Part shown: positions 61,154-64,000 of the stretch, piece after piece
Numbering within the stretch: position 1 is the stretch's first letter
Layout of the letters: the number at the start of each line of letters is the position of its first letter
DNA from: Lates calcarifer
Lineage: Eukaryota > Chordata > Actinopteri > Centropomidae
NCBI RefSeq assembly: GCF_001640805.2
Contig: NC_066851.1
Coordinates: 2,614,427-2,678,426, forward strand
Direction: 5' to 3'
Length of the DNA stretch: 64,000 nucleotides
The notes under the pieces: model-generated
Databases searched by the model: none
What the model saw: only the letters and a program-made list of their open reading frames with translations
Told to the model about the DNA's origin: nothing
Program-made: the position numbers and the translations under genes

Positions 61154-62128
61154 CTGGAAGATCCAAACACGCCCCCCATCATTATTAAAGAGCACTCATT
61201 TCAGTTCAGCCTGATTCACAGAGCCTCAGCACAGAGGTATTACTGGTATTAATGTTACTGCATTAAAGGTAAAGTTCAACATTTTGGGAGATAGTTCTTC
61301 TTTTTCTTCCCCAGTTAGACATCACCACTTAAACCAAGCTCACTTCAGTAAACCAGGCTTATCTGAGTAAGTCAGGCTTGTTTTCAGGAAATCTTTCATA
61401 TTGGAGGTTTAAATAAGGTTTATCCTCATTAGCATGGAAACATATTCTTGAAGACTAAGTGCTCTATGTAGGAAATCTGAAAAACTGAAGAAGCCTCTTG
61501 GATGAGAGATGGAACCTGAAGTCCATTTTCCTTCATATAAAATGTATACCATGACCTGGATGACTGAGAATCTTCATAGACCTGTTTTCTCCACAGCTCC
61601 TCACTGTGGACCTCAGCCTGCTTGCGGTACAATTCAAATTTAAGTGGACATGAGCTGCACTCACTGTGTAATTTTTTGGGCTCATATCTTTCTAGTCTTA
61701 AGATCTGTATAATATTCCAGTCAACAGTTGTGCTTTTAAATTCACTGCAACAGAAATCCAGATAATAAACCACTTTGACTTATAACTGCACCCAGAAATC
61801 AATCTGTAAAACTAAAGAAGTGGTAGACAGAGTTTCCACCATATGTGCTGTTGTGTCAAACCAACATATTCCAACAGAAAATGCTCATTATTTCATTTTC
61901 TTGCAGTAAAATTAATAGCCTGGCTGAGAGCCTATGGGCATTTCAAAGTTACTTAAATGTCATGTTATGTCTTACACGTCTTGTCCATTCATTTTCAAAA
62001 TTCAAACATACACAACCACCCTCTACAGCTGATTAATGATACGTTCAACTGCTCTACTTTGTTTAGTCTGTACACAAACAGAAATGACAATTTGTGGTTT
62101 TATGGGGAGTTACATGTTGGAACTATAC
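61154..62128 (-). other. map3k7: map3k7 intron
   Basis: 975 bp, phase 0. A 114-codon open frame on the - strand (61773-61429) is intronic, lacks recognisable domains and has no good splice sites that fit the phases. Confidence 0.8.
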
Positions 62129-62259
62129 CTTCATGAGATGGTTCATGGTGTTCTTGACCTCCTCCATGGATGGTCTCTGGCTGGGCTCTTTGTCCCAGCA
62201 GCGGGTCATCAGAGTCTCTATGGGTTCTGGGAGGTCTTTGATCAGAGGAGGCCGTGTAC
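62129..62259 (-). CDS. map3k7: TAK1 kinase C-lobe exon
   Basis: Reads (G)[19 protein letters not shown] then [20 protein letters not shown] and HLMK. CW-x6-RPSM is the conserved kinase subdomain XI. Close to human [20 protein letters not shown]. Acceptor GGGATGCAG, donor ATGAAG|GTATAG. Confidence 0.96.

Positions 62260-64000
<1,741 letters not shown>

Noticed and set aside
61429..61773. 114-codon - strand open frame
   Set aside because: Lies wholly in a map3k7 intron, fits no needed splice phase and shows no recognisable domain.

Overview
This is vertebrate nuclear DNA, almost certainly from a spiny-rayed (acanthomorph) teleost. The evidence is split genes with GT-AG introns, abundant (CA)n/(GT)n microsatellites, decayed Tc1/mariner elements, and a tRNA-derived SINE and LINE-tail repeats of types I know from percomorph fishes. 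Nothing bacterial, viral or plasmid-like is present.

Three protein genes are supported. (1) gja10, a horizontal-cell-type connexin, on the + strand (2981-5328): one large exon, then a 12-codon terminal exon reached through a probable GC-AG intron. (2) bach2, the BTB-CNC bZIP transcriptional repressor, on the - strand: four coding exons at 29023-28757, 23983-22565, 15641-15435 and 14814-14377, predicting 776 residues. A CpG-rich block at about 48.6-49.8 kb carries a consensus donor at 49439/49438 and looks like its promoter and non-coding first exon. (3) map3k7 (TAK1), on the - strand: the last nine coding exons, from the DFG/activation segment at the right window edge (64000) to the stop at 56489. 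The N-terminal half lies beyond the window. The order and orientations gja10(+) - bach2(-) - map3k7(-) match human chromosome 6q15, so this is an old conserved synteny block.

Layout: 1-2.9 kb gja10 upstream; 3.0-5.9 kb gja10; 5.9-14.4 kb convergent gap (SINE, a 0.4-kb foldback element, a Tc1-like remnant with a foreign block inside it, probably part of the bach2 3' UTR); 14.4-29.0 kb bach2 coding exons; 29.0-49.4 kb long 5' intron(s) of bach2 with repeats; 48.6-49.8 kb CpG-rich promoter region; 49.8-56.5 kb intergenic; 56.5-64.0 kb map3k7 3' half with Tc1 remnants in its introns.

The three genes do not form a pathway; their proximity is inherited linkage. The points most worth checking are: the GC-AG intron that sets the connexin C-terminus; a strongly diverged, shortened TAK1 linker lacking the segment around human Ser412; a (TG)n tract abutting a TAK1 3' splice site and a (CA)n tract abutting the bach2 bZIP-exon 5' splice site; and several near-perfect inverted repeats. 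I found no previously undescribed multi-gene system. All exon boundaries were read by eye from splice consensus, reading phase and remembered family sequences; no alignment was run.
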